Assembly (NCBI GenBank): GCA_027574665.1
Contig: CM050652.1
Span: forward strand, 42,312,307 to 42,376,306
Direction of reading: 5' to 3'
Length of the DNA: 64,000 nt
Origin: Rhynochetos jubatus
Taxonomy: Eukaryota > Chordata > Aves > Eurypygiformes > Rhynochetidae
Position numbers and translations under genes: made by a program. This document shows, piece after piece, positions 13,001 through 22,918 of the stretch (positions are counted from its first letter, which is position 1; every line of letters begins with the position of its first letter). The notes below the pieces were generated by a model, which saw nothing but the letters and a program-made list of their open reading frames with translations, searched no databases and was not told the DNA's origin.

Positions 13001-16000
13001 TACAAAAAATAATAAAGTAAATATACATGTAGAAAGGGTAAGTACCATTCCTGCCTTGACTATAGATTATAAATTTAGCTCAAGTCCTACTTATCCATTG
13101 CATTTGTTTAAAAAAGTCCTTATTTCTTCCATTCCTGACGAAGACATTTTATCTAAAATTAATGCCTGTCTACTTTGACTTATGCTCAAATTTCTCCCTT
13201 GGAAGCCTTTTGTCACCATCTATTAGGATCTTTCATTAGTAATAATGGTTAAGATTTTAAAGAATGGAGCCCTAAAATTATCTTCCTGAATCAGTCTGAC
13301 CCATTTTTTGGAGATGCTGACTTGAACCAGTAGCCGAGAAGAAAGCTCTTCTGACAGGCGGCAGCTCAGGGTAATTTAGGAATATGGATTTAAGAAGGTC
13401 TTGAACAACTTATTCAGTAATTTTTCTGTAATGAGATTAAAAATGCATGCTAGCATGAAAAGATGGAAGCTTAAAAATGTCTTTTTTCTGTTGTTATCTT
13501 AAGAGTGCTATTTTTGTTCAGTAGTCTGCTTGATATGCCGTTCTGGGCTATGCACTAAAATTGTAGGCATGTGTTTCTTGCTTGAAGCCATTCTGGCAGA
13601 TTCTGACAGCCCCTCTCTCTGTCTCTCTCTTCCTCTCATACTCTGCTTTAATTTCAAAAGGACATTGTATTTACTTTCATACCTTTTTACTTTCTAGCTA
13701 ATGAGCAACTTTAGTAGAAATCAATAACAAAGACTGTAACAGAGAAAACATATTGAGCACTCCAGTGGTTCTGAAATTCTGCATTTAATGTTCTCTTTCA
13801 AAAGTGTCCATATATTCACAGATTTATTTAATGTTGCATAGAGCTACTTATTAGGTATTGATTTTCTCCTTGGCATATGAATGATGAGTGTAAATCCTTT
13901 TACCTCATCAGCAAAGTTGCATACATGAATTTTTTCACCAATACCCATAAATCTTAGTGGTGGGGAAATAAATAGATGGTAGTGGATGATATAAAAAGAT
14001 GCTTACAGAAACTGAGTGGCTTATTCAAAGGAGACTAGATGAGATCAGATAGGCAGCGATGAATTCACTTTCAGCGTCAAAGGCTGTGAAGAACTTGTGA
14101 ACCAATCCTTCAGCTGATACGTAGCTGTGTAATTCTCTTGATTACAGTGATACTACTTTTTATTAGTTGGACGTCCTTAAAACATGGAATGAATTCACCT
14201 TTGCATTGGGCACAGTCTTTTTTGATATATTCTCCTTTTATTTTCCTAGAATGGAGGAATTGTGCAGACGTATAATGACGGCTGCTGCAAGACCTGTAAG
14301 TGATGAAGGCTGCGATATGTGCTAGTTTGGCTTTGGTTTTGGAGGGCTTGTTTTTTAACCTCAGTTGCTGGGACATAAAGAAGGAGAAAGCATGCAGTCC
14401 CCCCACAAATCACATAAAATTGGTATAGTTACCTAACTACTCCTATTAAAAAACCCTGCTTCATTTGGCTGCTGACTTGGTGATTTTTAACGTTATAGTT
14501 CTGGAGTATAACCAAATCTCTCCAAATATAATCTGTGGAAGATGAAAAGTTCTCTCAGTTAAAATAATGAAAACATACTCTTTATTGCTAAGATGACTCT
14601 AAAATATTGCCTATGTGATTTTCTCCATGAAAGATAAGGATTTTCCCTCTAAATTTGATGGTGTTTTCAAACATGTCTCCAAATTTACCACTTTATTCTG
14701 TACCATCAGAATGCATTATCCAGGGCCAAAATACTGGAATCATTTTATTTTTAAATCCCAAATGAGGAGAAGTTACAGTAATACTGATGTTAGCAACCCT
14801 TATATAAATTTGACTTTTTAATATCTGGGAACGTATTCACATTTTCTGAGTGTGTAACTTTAAAATATTATGAATTGTGATGCAAGCTTATACAAAGGTT
14901 TCATAACTTATGCGATTTTAAAAGTGAGTTGAGAACAAGCTGATTTTCTCTGCAGTTTTGACTAGGAAAGGTTTTATTATTAAGGTATATAATTATATAT
15001 ACATAAAAATAAAACGCTGCTGGGTAAAACTAATTGTGTAGAGCAAGAACATGTTGGAAGCCGCAGAAAATCCTCCCCCTCTTTTTTGGCTTTTTTTGTT
15101 TTCAACATTAGAGTTAAAATATATAAGCCAATTAGTCTTTGGAATTTTTTTAGATAAACCTTTACTTAATAATATTGAATAGGAAGTCACAGACTTATAA
15201 CCATGTATTGCACAGTTATTAAATAAAATTAATCAGTGCAATGTAGTGTAAATAATTGGGTGATATCAGGGGAAATAAATACTCATATTTATCAAATACA
15301 GAAGCATACTCAGTTTTCCAAGTTATGCAAAGCTTTGAAAGTGAACTGCAAGTATTGTTGTTGTATTGTATCCAAACCACAGAAAATAAAAGTTATTATA
15401 ATACAACAGAATAAATTTTTTTTTTTAAATGAGAATCAGCATAGAAAAGTAACACACCAGAATTGTGCTAAAATCATACTAATCAATGTTCTTTCTCAAA
15501 TGAGATAAGCTCTGTTGAAAAATATTTAACTAACACACCCCCCCCCCAGTTTAGGTTGGCTTTATTAATGGCTACTGGTTTTCTGTTGATCTGGAACATT
15601 TATAATTTTGGCCGTATTCTGTGGCCTCAGGAAAGGCATCGTTATACTTCAGAAATACTTGCTGAGGTGGCTGCTAAAAAACCAGTGATTTTGTTTATTT
15701 TGTTTTAACTTTAACTAAAAGCATGTGCCCTGTGGTGAAGCAATTAAGAAGAGTTTTTATAAATAGAGCTTGCAACACCTTGGGGTTTTAATGGGAACAA
15801 ATAATCTCTCTGAAAGAGCTTGATTGAATGCATGCAAAGTGAGTGCACATATTTAATTCTTACCTTGCCATAGAGAGACTCATTGCAAAAGTTTGGTTTA
15901 CAAGGAAGCAACATTCCAGTTTTGTGTCAACCAGGAGAGTAATAAAGTTTAGGCCATCTTTAGTGTGACTTGAAGCAGCTGCAGAGTTTCTAAATTTGGA

Positions 16001-19000
16001 AGACTAACAGGAAGCTCATCATCTTTTGCAAAAAGAAAAATTGCAGTTGGCAGTGTAAGAATTAATGAAATGTCATTTATATAAAAATGTTTTTATTTCA
16101 TGAGAAACTTATATTCCTAATGATTCTGCCAGGTTCTGGATTGGGTCTATTACCCTTTGCCATTAGTCCAGTAGTGCCTACTGATAGTATTAATTGTGAA
16201 CCAGGTATTATTTTTAATAATGTACTTTTTTTTTTTTTTTTAATAATAGTGTAAGCACTGCTTGATTTACGCGCATAGCTGTCATCGCCATTACATGTTA
16301 CCATGCCGCTAATGGTACTGGGCCTGATCCTGAGAGATGCTGATTCCCTGTTGGCCTCCCAGATCAGTGGTTTTCTAAAGCCTGGTTAGGGTTCACTGCT
16401 CGGCACCTGTCAGAATTAGGTTGATCCATTTACGGCATATGCCGTGGGTGGTTCTTCCTCCTGTTCCTTTCAGAAATTGGTTTCAATACGTGAACTTACT
16501 GTACAGCGTAGTTGTAATAAGAACTGTTACCTAAAAAATACCAACATCCTGAATACTGTTACCAAGAGATTCTAAACCTGATCCCAGGCCTGTGAATGGA
16601 ATGACTGAACTGGTTTTGCCTTATAATAGAGCAGGAGTGTGCATTACTGTCAGGTCTCACCTTTGCAGATACAGATTTATACTGTATTTCTTCTTTGTCA
16701 CAAATAACATGCTTTACAAAGTTATGAAAATGGGGGGGCAGGGAGGGGGGGAACATACACTTACAATCACGCATTAATAAATACTCTTTACACCAGAAAT
16801 TACACAATGTTATAGAAATGTTGCATTATTATCATAATTCTTTGGTTTTAGGGATAGGTAAGTCACAGAAACTCCTTACTCAAATAAGGAGCGAGAGAGT
16901 TAAAAAAGCACGCCTGATGCTGGATACAGATCTTGACAGTTGAAGGTGGGAAAGGGAAAAGTATAGCAGCGGAGTTTCCACTAGACATCAGCAGTACCTT
17001 ATACTCTGAAACGTATATGACTTGTAGATGTACAAAGATTGTGTTGTCCACACATATCCATGCTGGCAAGTGCTTTCTGATGGAAATATCAAAGGACTTC
17101 CTTGTCTCAAGTGTTGCTGAGAAAGGAAAAAACAGATGCTGTAGGCTGACGGCTTCGATCATTCAGCCATCTGCTAGTTCAGTAACAGAATTTTGTTTGA
17201 TCCTGCAATGCGCAGATTAAAATCCAGCTGTACTGTGCAGCCAGCCTAATTTATAGATAGGCACTGGAGCTATGGTTGCAGGATACCTTGGTTACTCAGA
17301 GCTCATTAATATTATAGAAGTGTTCACAAGGTTTCTGAGAGACAGAAAAGTTGTTCTTTTTGAGTACACCCAACCATGAAGGCATGTGCTGAAGGTGGAA
17401 AAACTGATGATTAGAGCTTATTATTTTATATGCTGAAGATATATGAATATATTATTTCATATACTGAATTTATATCCAGAAGGGTTGCATAGCGAAACTA
17501 ACAGATGATTTTGATGGGTAGTGAAACAGGAGAGCTAAATAATTGTTGTTATGCAGATAGTAATAAAAGCAGTCTGATATGGAGTGTAGTACGAAAAACT
17601 GTACTATTAATTATTAGATGATGATTTTTATTATGCTAAAAATGGCTTTGAAATTTACAGCTTTATTTTTCAAATAAAAGAAAAATATCTAATATCTCCT
17701 ATCAATATCTCCCAGATTGTATTCAAAAATGTAGTATTTCCCTAATCCTAGATCTCTATGCTGACTCAGTGATACATGCTTGAGTTCTGGTGATAAAAAC
17801 TGCACCATATTTAGCAAATATATGTATATATCCCTTTAAAATCTTCCTTGAAGGATATATTTCTCAGAAACATACTGAAATTATATAGTTCTATTTAAAT
17901 TTTAAGCATTCAGAATAGCATCAAGCTTGTAACCACATTCACAGCTTCACCTTCTCAAATGTCAAGTTCTGAAAATTTTCTGAATTATGGAATCAAAATC
18001 TTACTTACATTCAATATTCCTATTAAAAACAGATTTGATTCTAATACCATTCAAAATTACTTAAGACATCTTTTTTCTAATTGCTTATTTTTGTTTTGCC
18101 ATATGTGCAATTTTAAATAATATTAATATTTCAATGTTCATAAAATCTGTAGAGCTCAATGGGCCAGTTGATGACTCACATGTGCCAGCTATAAAATCTT
18201 CAATTTTGCACAGGAGGTATTTCTAGATGAGATTTTTTCTGACAAGTTTTAATTATGGAAGTAATAGTTTCAGTGTGTAAATTAATGAAAAAAATATAAT
18301 TCTTAAAATTATTTTAATAATTTCATTTTTTTAGTAGCAAATATAGTACAAAAAGTGTATTCATTCAGTATGCATTTTCTGTATTTTATCAGGCAAAAAG
18401 GAAGAAAGGATTTGCCAGAAAATGACAATCAGGACAACCATAAGAAAAAATGACTGTATAAGTCAAAGCCCGGTAAGCAGAGTTTCGTAGTGAGCCTATG
18501 GCATAACAAATCAAGTATTAAGAATTGGGTTACAGCTATCAACAAGCAACAAAAAGTGCTGCTGTTTTCTCAAAAGCAGACCTCTGACCCTAGGAATGTT
18601 ATCCAACTCATAAATGGAGTAAAATTAGCTGTTCCTGTGGCTGAAAGACTGAGCCCTCCTACCTGGAAAAACATCTGGCTTCAAATGAAAAGTACACAGC
18701 ATAATTGCTTGTAGCTAAGGAAGGCATTGAACTCTTCACCATGAAATAACATCCCACTCCAAAAGAGGAGTTGAAATGCTTCCATTTAGGATGTGATGGA
18801 AACACTGCTGCATTCCAATTTGAAGACCTTTACCCTCTGGGTATCTTCTCCTCCACATAGCATGTGTCTCCATATCATAAATTCATGATCCCATTTATTT
18901 ATGGGTCTGCTTAAGACATCTTACTTCTCAGCTTTGGTGTAGCCCCATCTATAAAACCCAGGACATGTCCAAGCAGCAAATATGCTTTTCATGTAGCATT

Positions 19001-21165
19001 TAAAGGAGAAGCAGTCCACACAATATTTTGAGCCTTCCAAAAGGCTTCTGATTATGTTGAAGAACCTAAACAGTCATAAGGGAAAAGGCAAAATACCATC
19101 GCAGATTGAAAGCTAAGCAGGCAAGTCAGTGACTTGCCTGAAGTTTAATAACAGAAGTAAGAGCATGTGGTGTATTTATTTAGTTTTAGAAGGGTTGGCA
19201 ATGAGGACATATAATATGTACATGAAATTACAGATATTTGCCATAATTAAGAGCAGAGAAGACTGTGGAGAGCTTCACAGTTACTTCAGCAACCTAGGTT
19301 AAGGAACAGCAGTATGTCAAAATAAAGACACGGTATTGACTAAAGCAAAGAATATCAAAAAGACAATTTTAGTCAAACCTCATAGGTTTTTATAGCTGAA
19401 AAGGACCTTATCCTTGCAATCAGTTCTGTGAAAATCTCTGTTAAATGCTTTCCTGCAGACAGATAGGCTAACTGTGATGACATTTAGAGAACTGATGTCT
19501 CTTACAAACCAATGTGCAGTACTATTGAGGGTGTTCTGTGCAATTATGTTCCCTCTACCTTGCTGCAGAACTAGAGAGGGTTCAGAAAGGAGCAGTGAGA
19601 ATGTTGGCCAGGTCATTCCATGAACGGCACAACAAATGAAGCCTTCCTTCTTATGACTTTTTATTGTAGATTCTTTATTTTTCCTCCTCCCTCTATACAC
19701 CTTCCAAAAAGACCTACTGCTGTCCCACCTCCATCTGGACTACAACCCCTTCTCCCCAGTATCTTCTTGTTCCCCATTTCCTTGATGGCTGCCCACCCTT
19801 CCCACAGATTCCCTTAACCTTCACTAAGAAGTACCAACAGATTTTCATGTCCTCACAATCTCTATTCATAACCTTAGCCTCCCTTCCTTTCCCCTCCAGC
19901 TTCCCCTCTGCAAAACCCCTGGCACTCTGTTTCAATCATGTGATTTTGGCCCCCCAAAAGGCACTATCTGCTATGGCTGGTTTGGAACGGCATACGTGGG
20001 GTTTGGCCAGATTAATACTGCCAAGCTTGGATAGGGCTGAGTATGATTACATTTAAATAATTAATAATGGAAATTATTAGTGCTTAGGACACAGTCTATT
20101 TCTTTCCCCTGTCAAATTTCAGGAAAGCTGTCAGAGTAGCGTTTTGGTCTAATTTGTTGGGATATGGGCCATTTGTTCACAGGCCTTTTGGAAGCGACCA
20201 AATTGAAGCATCTTTCATATGTCCCACTTGCATAAGGAATCAGATTTAAAACTAACACAAAAAGAGCTAGATATAGTATGGCCATTCTCAATTTCCCAGC
20301 CTATCAACTTTGTTAAGTTTTAATTAAGGAGTACCAATTTCTCTTCTGTCAGAGCATCAACTAAGAAGACTCTTCCCTTAATGAAAGCTTAGCTCTGCTG
20401 AAGTCTAGAAGCACAAATAATTTTATAGGCATTCTCTGCCCTTGCTGGTTTGTTACTGCATCTACTTTTTGGATATATCTGTTACCATGATAATGCAGCT
20501 CATATGGGTGTGCCCTTAGTCACAAGCAGCATGAATGAAAAAGGGAAAAGCTTTTGCAATGATCTGCTTTTCCTCTTGAACCTTCCAGAAGAAGAATAGA
20601 AATTCCTTTGTTTTGCTTAGAAGAATTTAACTTTTCAGCAGTGAACATGAAAAGAACATGAAATTACCTATCCTGTTTTGAAGTTATTAATTTGTAACCA
20701 GGGATTCGATTTTGGTGTCCACAGCATAACATTTTGCGTAAGGTTAAGACAGAATACATGATTAAACAACAACAAAAGTTTAATTAAAAAAAATAGTTAA
20801 AATTTCTACACTTAGAATGAATGAATTTTAGAAAAGAAAATAATTTTTAAGACCAGAGTCCTTTTCAAATGTAAAAATGGGTTTTAATCACAAGGAAGTT
20901 TGAAATGTAGTATCTTTATAAGGAAATCTGAGACGTCTAACTTCAGTTCTTCTTCTACTCATAGATAAATGTGGCTTCTTGTGATGGAAAATGCCCATCT
21001 GCAACCATTTTCAATGTCAATATTGACAGCCATTTAAGATTCTGTAAATGTTGTCGAGAAAACGGAACACGTAATCTGACTGTGCCACTACGCTGCTCAG
21101 GAAATGGCACTGAAACTATGTATGTCATTCAAGAGCCTATAGACTGCTCATGCCAATGGAACTGA
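955..21165 (+). CDS. OTOGL: OTOGL (otogelin-like), 3' part, whole spliced span in window
   Basis: Eighteen exons join in one frame with matching phases: 955-1047, 1714-1903, 4168-4382, 4892-5033, 5368-5553, 6044-6256, 7125-7229, 7504-7611, 8182-8283, 8533-8637, 8731-8771, 9729-9792, 10795-10973, 11274-11378, 12189-12326, 14250-14295, 18393-18472, 20965-21165. The total is 2313 nt, or 770 residues plus stop. Domain order is end of VWD, C8, TIL, small cysteine modules, VWC-like region, C-terminal cystine knot. That is the otogelin/mucin/VWF plan; the absence of a mucin repeat and the close fit of the last exons to human OTOGL as I remember it favour OTOGL over OTOG. Known role: secreted component of tectorial and otoconial membranes; loss causes deafness in humans. 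The 5' exons lie outside the window. Introns shorter than about 900 bp show nothing beyond low-complexity runs. Confidence 0.93.
1714..1903 (+). CDS. OTOGL: OTOGL exon, VWD domain core
   Basis: The exon runs from attttag to the donor gtgagg, 190 nt, phase 0 to 1. It encodes VVVDAVIQSLPFAKEGLSI, then a strand with MYVVNTPAGISIKW, and ends in TEGLC. The Gly of the next exon completes the GLCG motif found at the end of VWD domains. Confidence 0.93.
1904..4167. other. OTOGL: OTOGL intron, 2.3 kb
   Basis: AT-rich sequence. Open frames near 2756-2983 and 3198-3452 show no domain or splice support. Nothing else seen. Confidence 0.7.
4168..4382 (+). CDS. OTOGL: OTOGL exon, VWD end (GLCG..NGDPTDD) and start of C8
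   Basis: The acceptor is gtctccag and the donor gtgagt (4383); 215 nt, phase 1 to 0. It opens with GVCNGDPTDDLKM, the calcium-loop-like end of a VWD domain, followed by a linker with N-glycosylation sites. CTEDNCTYCMELL then begins the C8 cysteine domain. Confidence 0.94.
4892..5033 (+). CDS. OTOGL: OTOGL exon, C8 domain
   Basis: The acceptor is ttcctag and the donor gtaagc; 142 nt, phase 0 to 1. It encodes the C8 signature VSPQEFCEKM, then YECDALSAYVALCNKHNIC and WRTPDYC. The typical C8 pattern of C..D.C, Y...C and W R is present. Confidence 0.94.
5368..5553 (+). CDS. OTOGL: OTOGL exon, TIL domain
   Basis: The acceptor is gacttgcag and the donor gtaagt (5554); 186 nt, phase 1 to 1. It encodes SCPEGKEYQPCVQPCEAKTC, then DCVCKNGTILHR and CIPEDKC. 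This is a trypsin-inhibitor-like cysteine-rich domain, as follows C8 in mucins, VWF and otogelins. Confidence 0.94.
6044..6256 (+). CDS. OTOGL: OTOGL exon, VWC-like cysteine module
   Basis: The acceptor is ttctctcag and the donor gtacgt (6257); 213 nt, phase 1 to 1. It encodes CTDNKGQPRSAGEIWNG, then a CC-containing stretch (GCCMYSC) and ends EERACCPKKVC. The double-Cys ending followed by spaced Cys is that of VWC domains. There are two N-glycosylation sequons (NGS). Confidence 0.92.
6257..7124. other. OTOGL: OTOGL intron, 0.9 kb
   Basis: No repeat or gene recognised; the GC-richer patch near 6920-7060 is unexplained. Confidence 0.65.
7125..7229 (+). CDS. OTOGL: OTOGL exon, small CC module 1
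   Basis: The acceptor is atcccacag and the donor gtaagg; 105 nt, phase 1 to 1. It encodes ECNMSLCDAIIPTC, then HPLSCCPQYQC. This is the first of five similar modules with the pattern C-x4-C, C, CC-x3-C, each in a symmetric phase-1 unit. Confidence 0.92.
7504..7611 (+). CDS. OTOGL: OTOGL exon, small CC module 2
   Basis: The acceptor is gtcctgcag and the donor gtaaga; 108 nt, phase 1 to 1. It encodes ECDPSVCFNASQLDC and EDPCCFSYLC. The Cys spacing matches module 1, with one extra codon. Confidence 0.92.
8182..8283 (+). CDS. OTOGL: OTOGL exon, small CC module 3
   Basis: The acceptor is a T-rich tract ending taatttag and the donor gtgagt; 102 nt, phase 1 to 1. It encodes VCESCIEPVPLC and HYCCPHYYC. 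It is one codon shorter than module 1. The upstream intron holds two poly-T runs (7881-7897, 7960-7975). Confidence 0.92.
8533..8637 (+). CDS. OTOGL: OTOGL exon, small CC module 4
   Basis: The acceptor is cccatttag and the donor gtaatt; 105 nt, phase 1 to 1. It encodes VCDENLCSEPPMNC and GQCCPEWHC. Same plan as modules 1-3; there is one N-glycosylation sequon (NCT). Confidence 0.92.
8731..8771 (+). CDS. OTOGL: OTOGL exon, small CC module 5, first half (41 nt)
   Basis: The acceptor is gcttctcag and the donor gtaagc; 41 nt, phase 1 to 0. It encodes ECSCENATMLTCKL. It is too short to stand out as an open frame, but the phases and cysteines match. With the exon at 9729-9792 it makes exactly 105 nt, the size of modules 1 and 4. 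Confidence 0.85.
8772..9728. other. OTOGL: OTOGL intron splitting module 5
   Basis: A 957-bp intron that divides a 105-nt module. No repeat recognised. Confidence 0.75.
9729..9792 (+). CDS. OTOGL: OTOGL exon, small CC module 5, second half
   Basis: The acceptor is atactcag and the donor gtaact; 64 nt, phase 0 to 1. It encodes GEVQKIDSSVSSACGCTHYI and a final C. The module ends CGC-x3-C rather than the CC-x3-C of its neighbours. Confidence 0.87.
9793..10794. other. OTOGL: OTOGL intron with poly-C tract
   Basis: Holds a T run (about 10498-10513) and the C-rich tract near its acceptor. The GC-richer part at 9960-10380 is unassigned. Confidence 0.75.
10719..10770. repeat. C-rich low-complexity tract
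   Basis: Runs of 14 C (10726-10739) and 17 C (10752-10768) are broken by short CCC blocks. The tract ends about 25 bp before the acceptor of the exon at 10795. The other strand has matching G runs able to form a quadruplex. Run lengths may be sequencing-dependent. Confidence 0.95.
10795..10973 (+). CDS. OTOGL: OTOGL exon, VWC-like segment
   Basis: The acceptor is ggtgttag and the donor gtgagt (10974); 179 nt, phase 1 to 0. It encodes EKDDVCIFQEVTVLNPGQAV, then GDLCYTVQCLQ and VNCSQQCES. The open frame appears to run upstream through a proline stretch, but that is the poly-C tract of the intron, not coding sequence. Confidence 0.92.
11274..11378 (+). CDS. OTOGL: OTOGL exon, VWC-like segment
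   Basis: The acceptor is tctttacag and the donor gtaatt; 105 nt, phase 0 to 0. It encodes HHTCCGTCQNVSC and SFRTENGTLVVYE, the CCG-C part of a VWC-type domain. Confidence 0.92.
12189..12326 (+). CDS. OTOGL: OTOGL exon, VWC-like segment
   Basis: The acceptor is tatatttag and the donor gtaagt (12327); 138 nt, phase 0 to 0. It encodes EGSTWSSNCTNYKC, a stretch with SSVVCPPFN, and ECTKVCTLGE. This is the W-x4-C-x3-x-C pattern of VWC and the lead-in to the cystine knot. Confidence 0.93.
12327..14249. other. OTOGL: OTOGL intron, 1.9 kb
   Basis: AT-rich, with a short CT-rich stretch near 13610-13637. No gene or transposon recognised. Confidence 0.7.
14250..14295 (+). CDS. OTOGL: OTOGL exon, 46 nt before the cystine knot
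   Basis: The acceptor is ttttcctag and the donor gtaagt (14296); 46 nt, phase 0 to 1. It encodes NGGIVQTYNDGCCKT plus the first base of a Cys codon. It matches the NGGIVQ..GCCKTC stretch that I remember from human OTOGL. Confidence 0.9.
14296..18392. other. OTOGL: OTOGL intron, 4.1 kb
   Basis: The largest OTOGL intron in view. It has a C run at 15537-15548, a G-rich tract at 16732-16751 and T runs near 16226. Overlapping short frames at 16559-17220 on both strands have no domain support. Confidence 0.7.
16732..16751 (+). repeat. G-rich tract, possible G-quadruplex
   Basis: Blocks of seven, three and seven G separated by CA and A lie within 20 bp. The long runs could supply four stacks of three. 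Confidence 0.7.
18393..18472 (+). CDS. OTOGL: OTOGL exon, start of C-terminal cystine knot
   Basis: The acceptor is attttatcag and the donor gtaagc; 80 nt, phase 1 to 0. It completes a Cys, then encodes KKEERICQKMTIRTTIRKND, CISQSP. This is the first strand of a CTCK domain. It lies about 4.1 kb from the previous exon. Confidence 0.9.
18473..20964. other. OTOGL: OTOGL last intron, 2.5 kb
   Basis: A stretch at about 19560-19610 (ctagagagggttcagaaagg and on) resembles a diverged piece of CR1, but the match is weak. Nothing else recognised. Confidence 0.5.
20965..21165 (+). CDS. OTOGL: OTOGL last coding exon, cystine knot and stop
   Basis: The acceptor is ctactcatag; the stop is TGA at 21163-21165. 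The exon encodes INVASCDGKCPSATIFNV, then FCKCCRENG and ends IDCSCQWN. These are the C-G-x-C and CxCC signatures of a C-terminal cystine knot, which drives disulfide-linked multimers in mucins and VWF. The ending agrees with human OTOGL as I remember it. Confidence 0.95.
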   Translation: MNVASCDGKCPSATIFNVNIDSHLRFCKCCRENGTRNLTVPLRCSGNGTETMYVIQEPIDCSCQWN

Positions 21166-22918
21166 ACATTACTGTGGATACGATCTAAACTGAAGCATTA
21201 CAATCAGTTTCCTTTCACCAGGAAATTTTCACTAATTTTTGACCCTGGATGGCTAAAGCATTCTGCAGAGAAAAAAAATAAGTCCTCAACTGTGCTGTAA
21301 AATGTAACTTCTCACAAATTTGCTAATGTTCATTGTTCTTCCAATTTTCTGTTGAAATATTGTCATGTATAGAAAGAAAAATACAAATCTTCCTGAACAA
21401 CGTTTAATTTAGCCACCATTTATTTCTACTCAGTGGCTTTCCAATGAGCTGTTGAAAGCTGGTTAATGTCTATGTTTCTGGTGTTTTAAAATTCTGGATT
21501 GTGGCTACCTATCAAAGTTTGGAATTTCTCAGTGGTACTTTCTTTTTACTTAGAAAATTCCAGTTAAGAACCATCACTGATCCCATGTTTAAATGGGAAA
21601 GACTGATATTAGGGTTTTGAGAATGACTGAATTAATTTATTAAAAAAACAGTGGGTTCATTGAAACATTTTTTATCTCACTAAAAGGTCTGTCTTTTTTC
21701 CATTAAGCTCTTGTCAATGACTGCACCCTTCTTACACTGTAAGTCACTGAGAAACACAACTGTGGTCTGTAAGTACCTGTAGTAAATTTCCAGAGCATAT
21801 AGTAAAATCATAATAGTGTCTTTAAACCTTTGACATTTATTTAGTTTTGATAAATATTATAAGCATGATTAGGCAAGGCTGAAGAGTTCCAGCCTTTGCG
21901 CCTTTATTAAAAATATCTAAAAGCTGTTTCTGATATAAAGGATTCTATTTTATACGCATTTTTCAGTTTTCACAGATAAGAAATTGGCTGTCTACTAGCT
22001 GGAGAATAAGAATTTATGTATATATATATTTATTGAAAAATCAGTTTACCGCACATTTTAACTATACATAATATGTTTCTTCCTTTGTTTTCTACTTTGA
22101 AGATTTCTGTTGAGCATATTTTCATAAAATACATAAAGAATGTTTGGGGTTTTGGGGTTTTGTTTGTTTGTTTTTAAACTGAGATTTGGAATATTGACTG
22201 AATTTAGGATTCATAATTTTTGAGTCCAGGGAAAAAAGATCCAGGTAAAGTATGTGTTTCTAGTGGCTTAGGTGTTCAATCAGGCTGTGAATGTCCGTGA
22301 TTCAGCGCCTTAACCTGTATATGCTCTCCCTTTTATTAAACATACTGCATAATCTCATTTTAAAAACTAAGGATGCAATTTTAGGCTTGTTTTTAGAAGG
22401 TCACTTTGCCTTATAAACTCACGGAATGAAACTGGTTTAAATGATGGCAGTAGGTGTTTTTCAATTAACTTTAGTGTGGCGAGTATTTTCCTTATCATGG
22501 AAATTATATCAGAACTAAAAATCTTAAAAGTCTGAAAACTTTTTGACAAACAGTTTTTATTTCAATCTGTCATCATTAAATTATAAAAAGGTTGGATTAT
22601 CACATTGGTTTATACAATGAAAATAAGGAATATAAAATTTAAAAATATTAAAATCCAAGGCTGTTTTGCTGCTTTGTGTGACAAATATTTAAACTTCTGC
22701 TGTATTCTGCTTATGAAGAATCTTATGAAGAAAAATAGCATATACAATGCAATATGCCTTTACTAACAAGACTCCCATCTACACATCCAGCTCCTTAAAA
22801 ATAGTAACTTGGTTTAAAAATTAAAGAACAATCTATTGTATTATCAGTAAAATATTTAACCATTATAAAGTAAAAGCATTCACTTAGTGATCAAAATAAA
22901 GTGCTCTTCCAGGAAAGC
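21166..22918 (+). other. OTOGL: Probable OTOGL 3' untranslated region
   Basis: AT-rich sequence after the stop. Several ATTAAA variants occur. The first canonical AATAAA is at 22895-22900, followed within 40 bp by a GT-rich stretch, which fits a poly(A) site. A second AATAAA is at 23375-23380. The true end cannot be fixed from sequence alone. Confidence 0.45.
22895..22900 (+). terminator. OTOGL: Candidate OTOGL polyadenylation signal
   Basis: AATAAA, the first canonical hexamer after the OTOGL stop, with downstream TG/T-rich sequence (tgtgtcgtttgcatgttttt). Confidence 0.4.

Noticed and set aside
19381-19620. Two short stretches resembling CR1
   Set aside because: Similarity is too weak and short to call without a repeat search.
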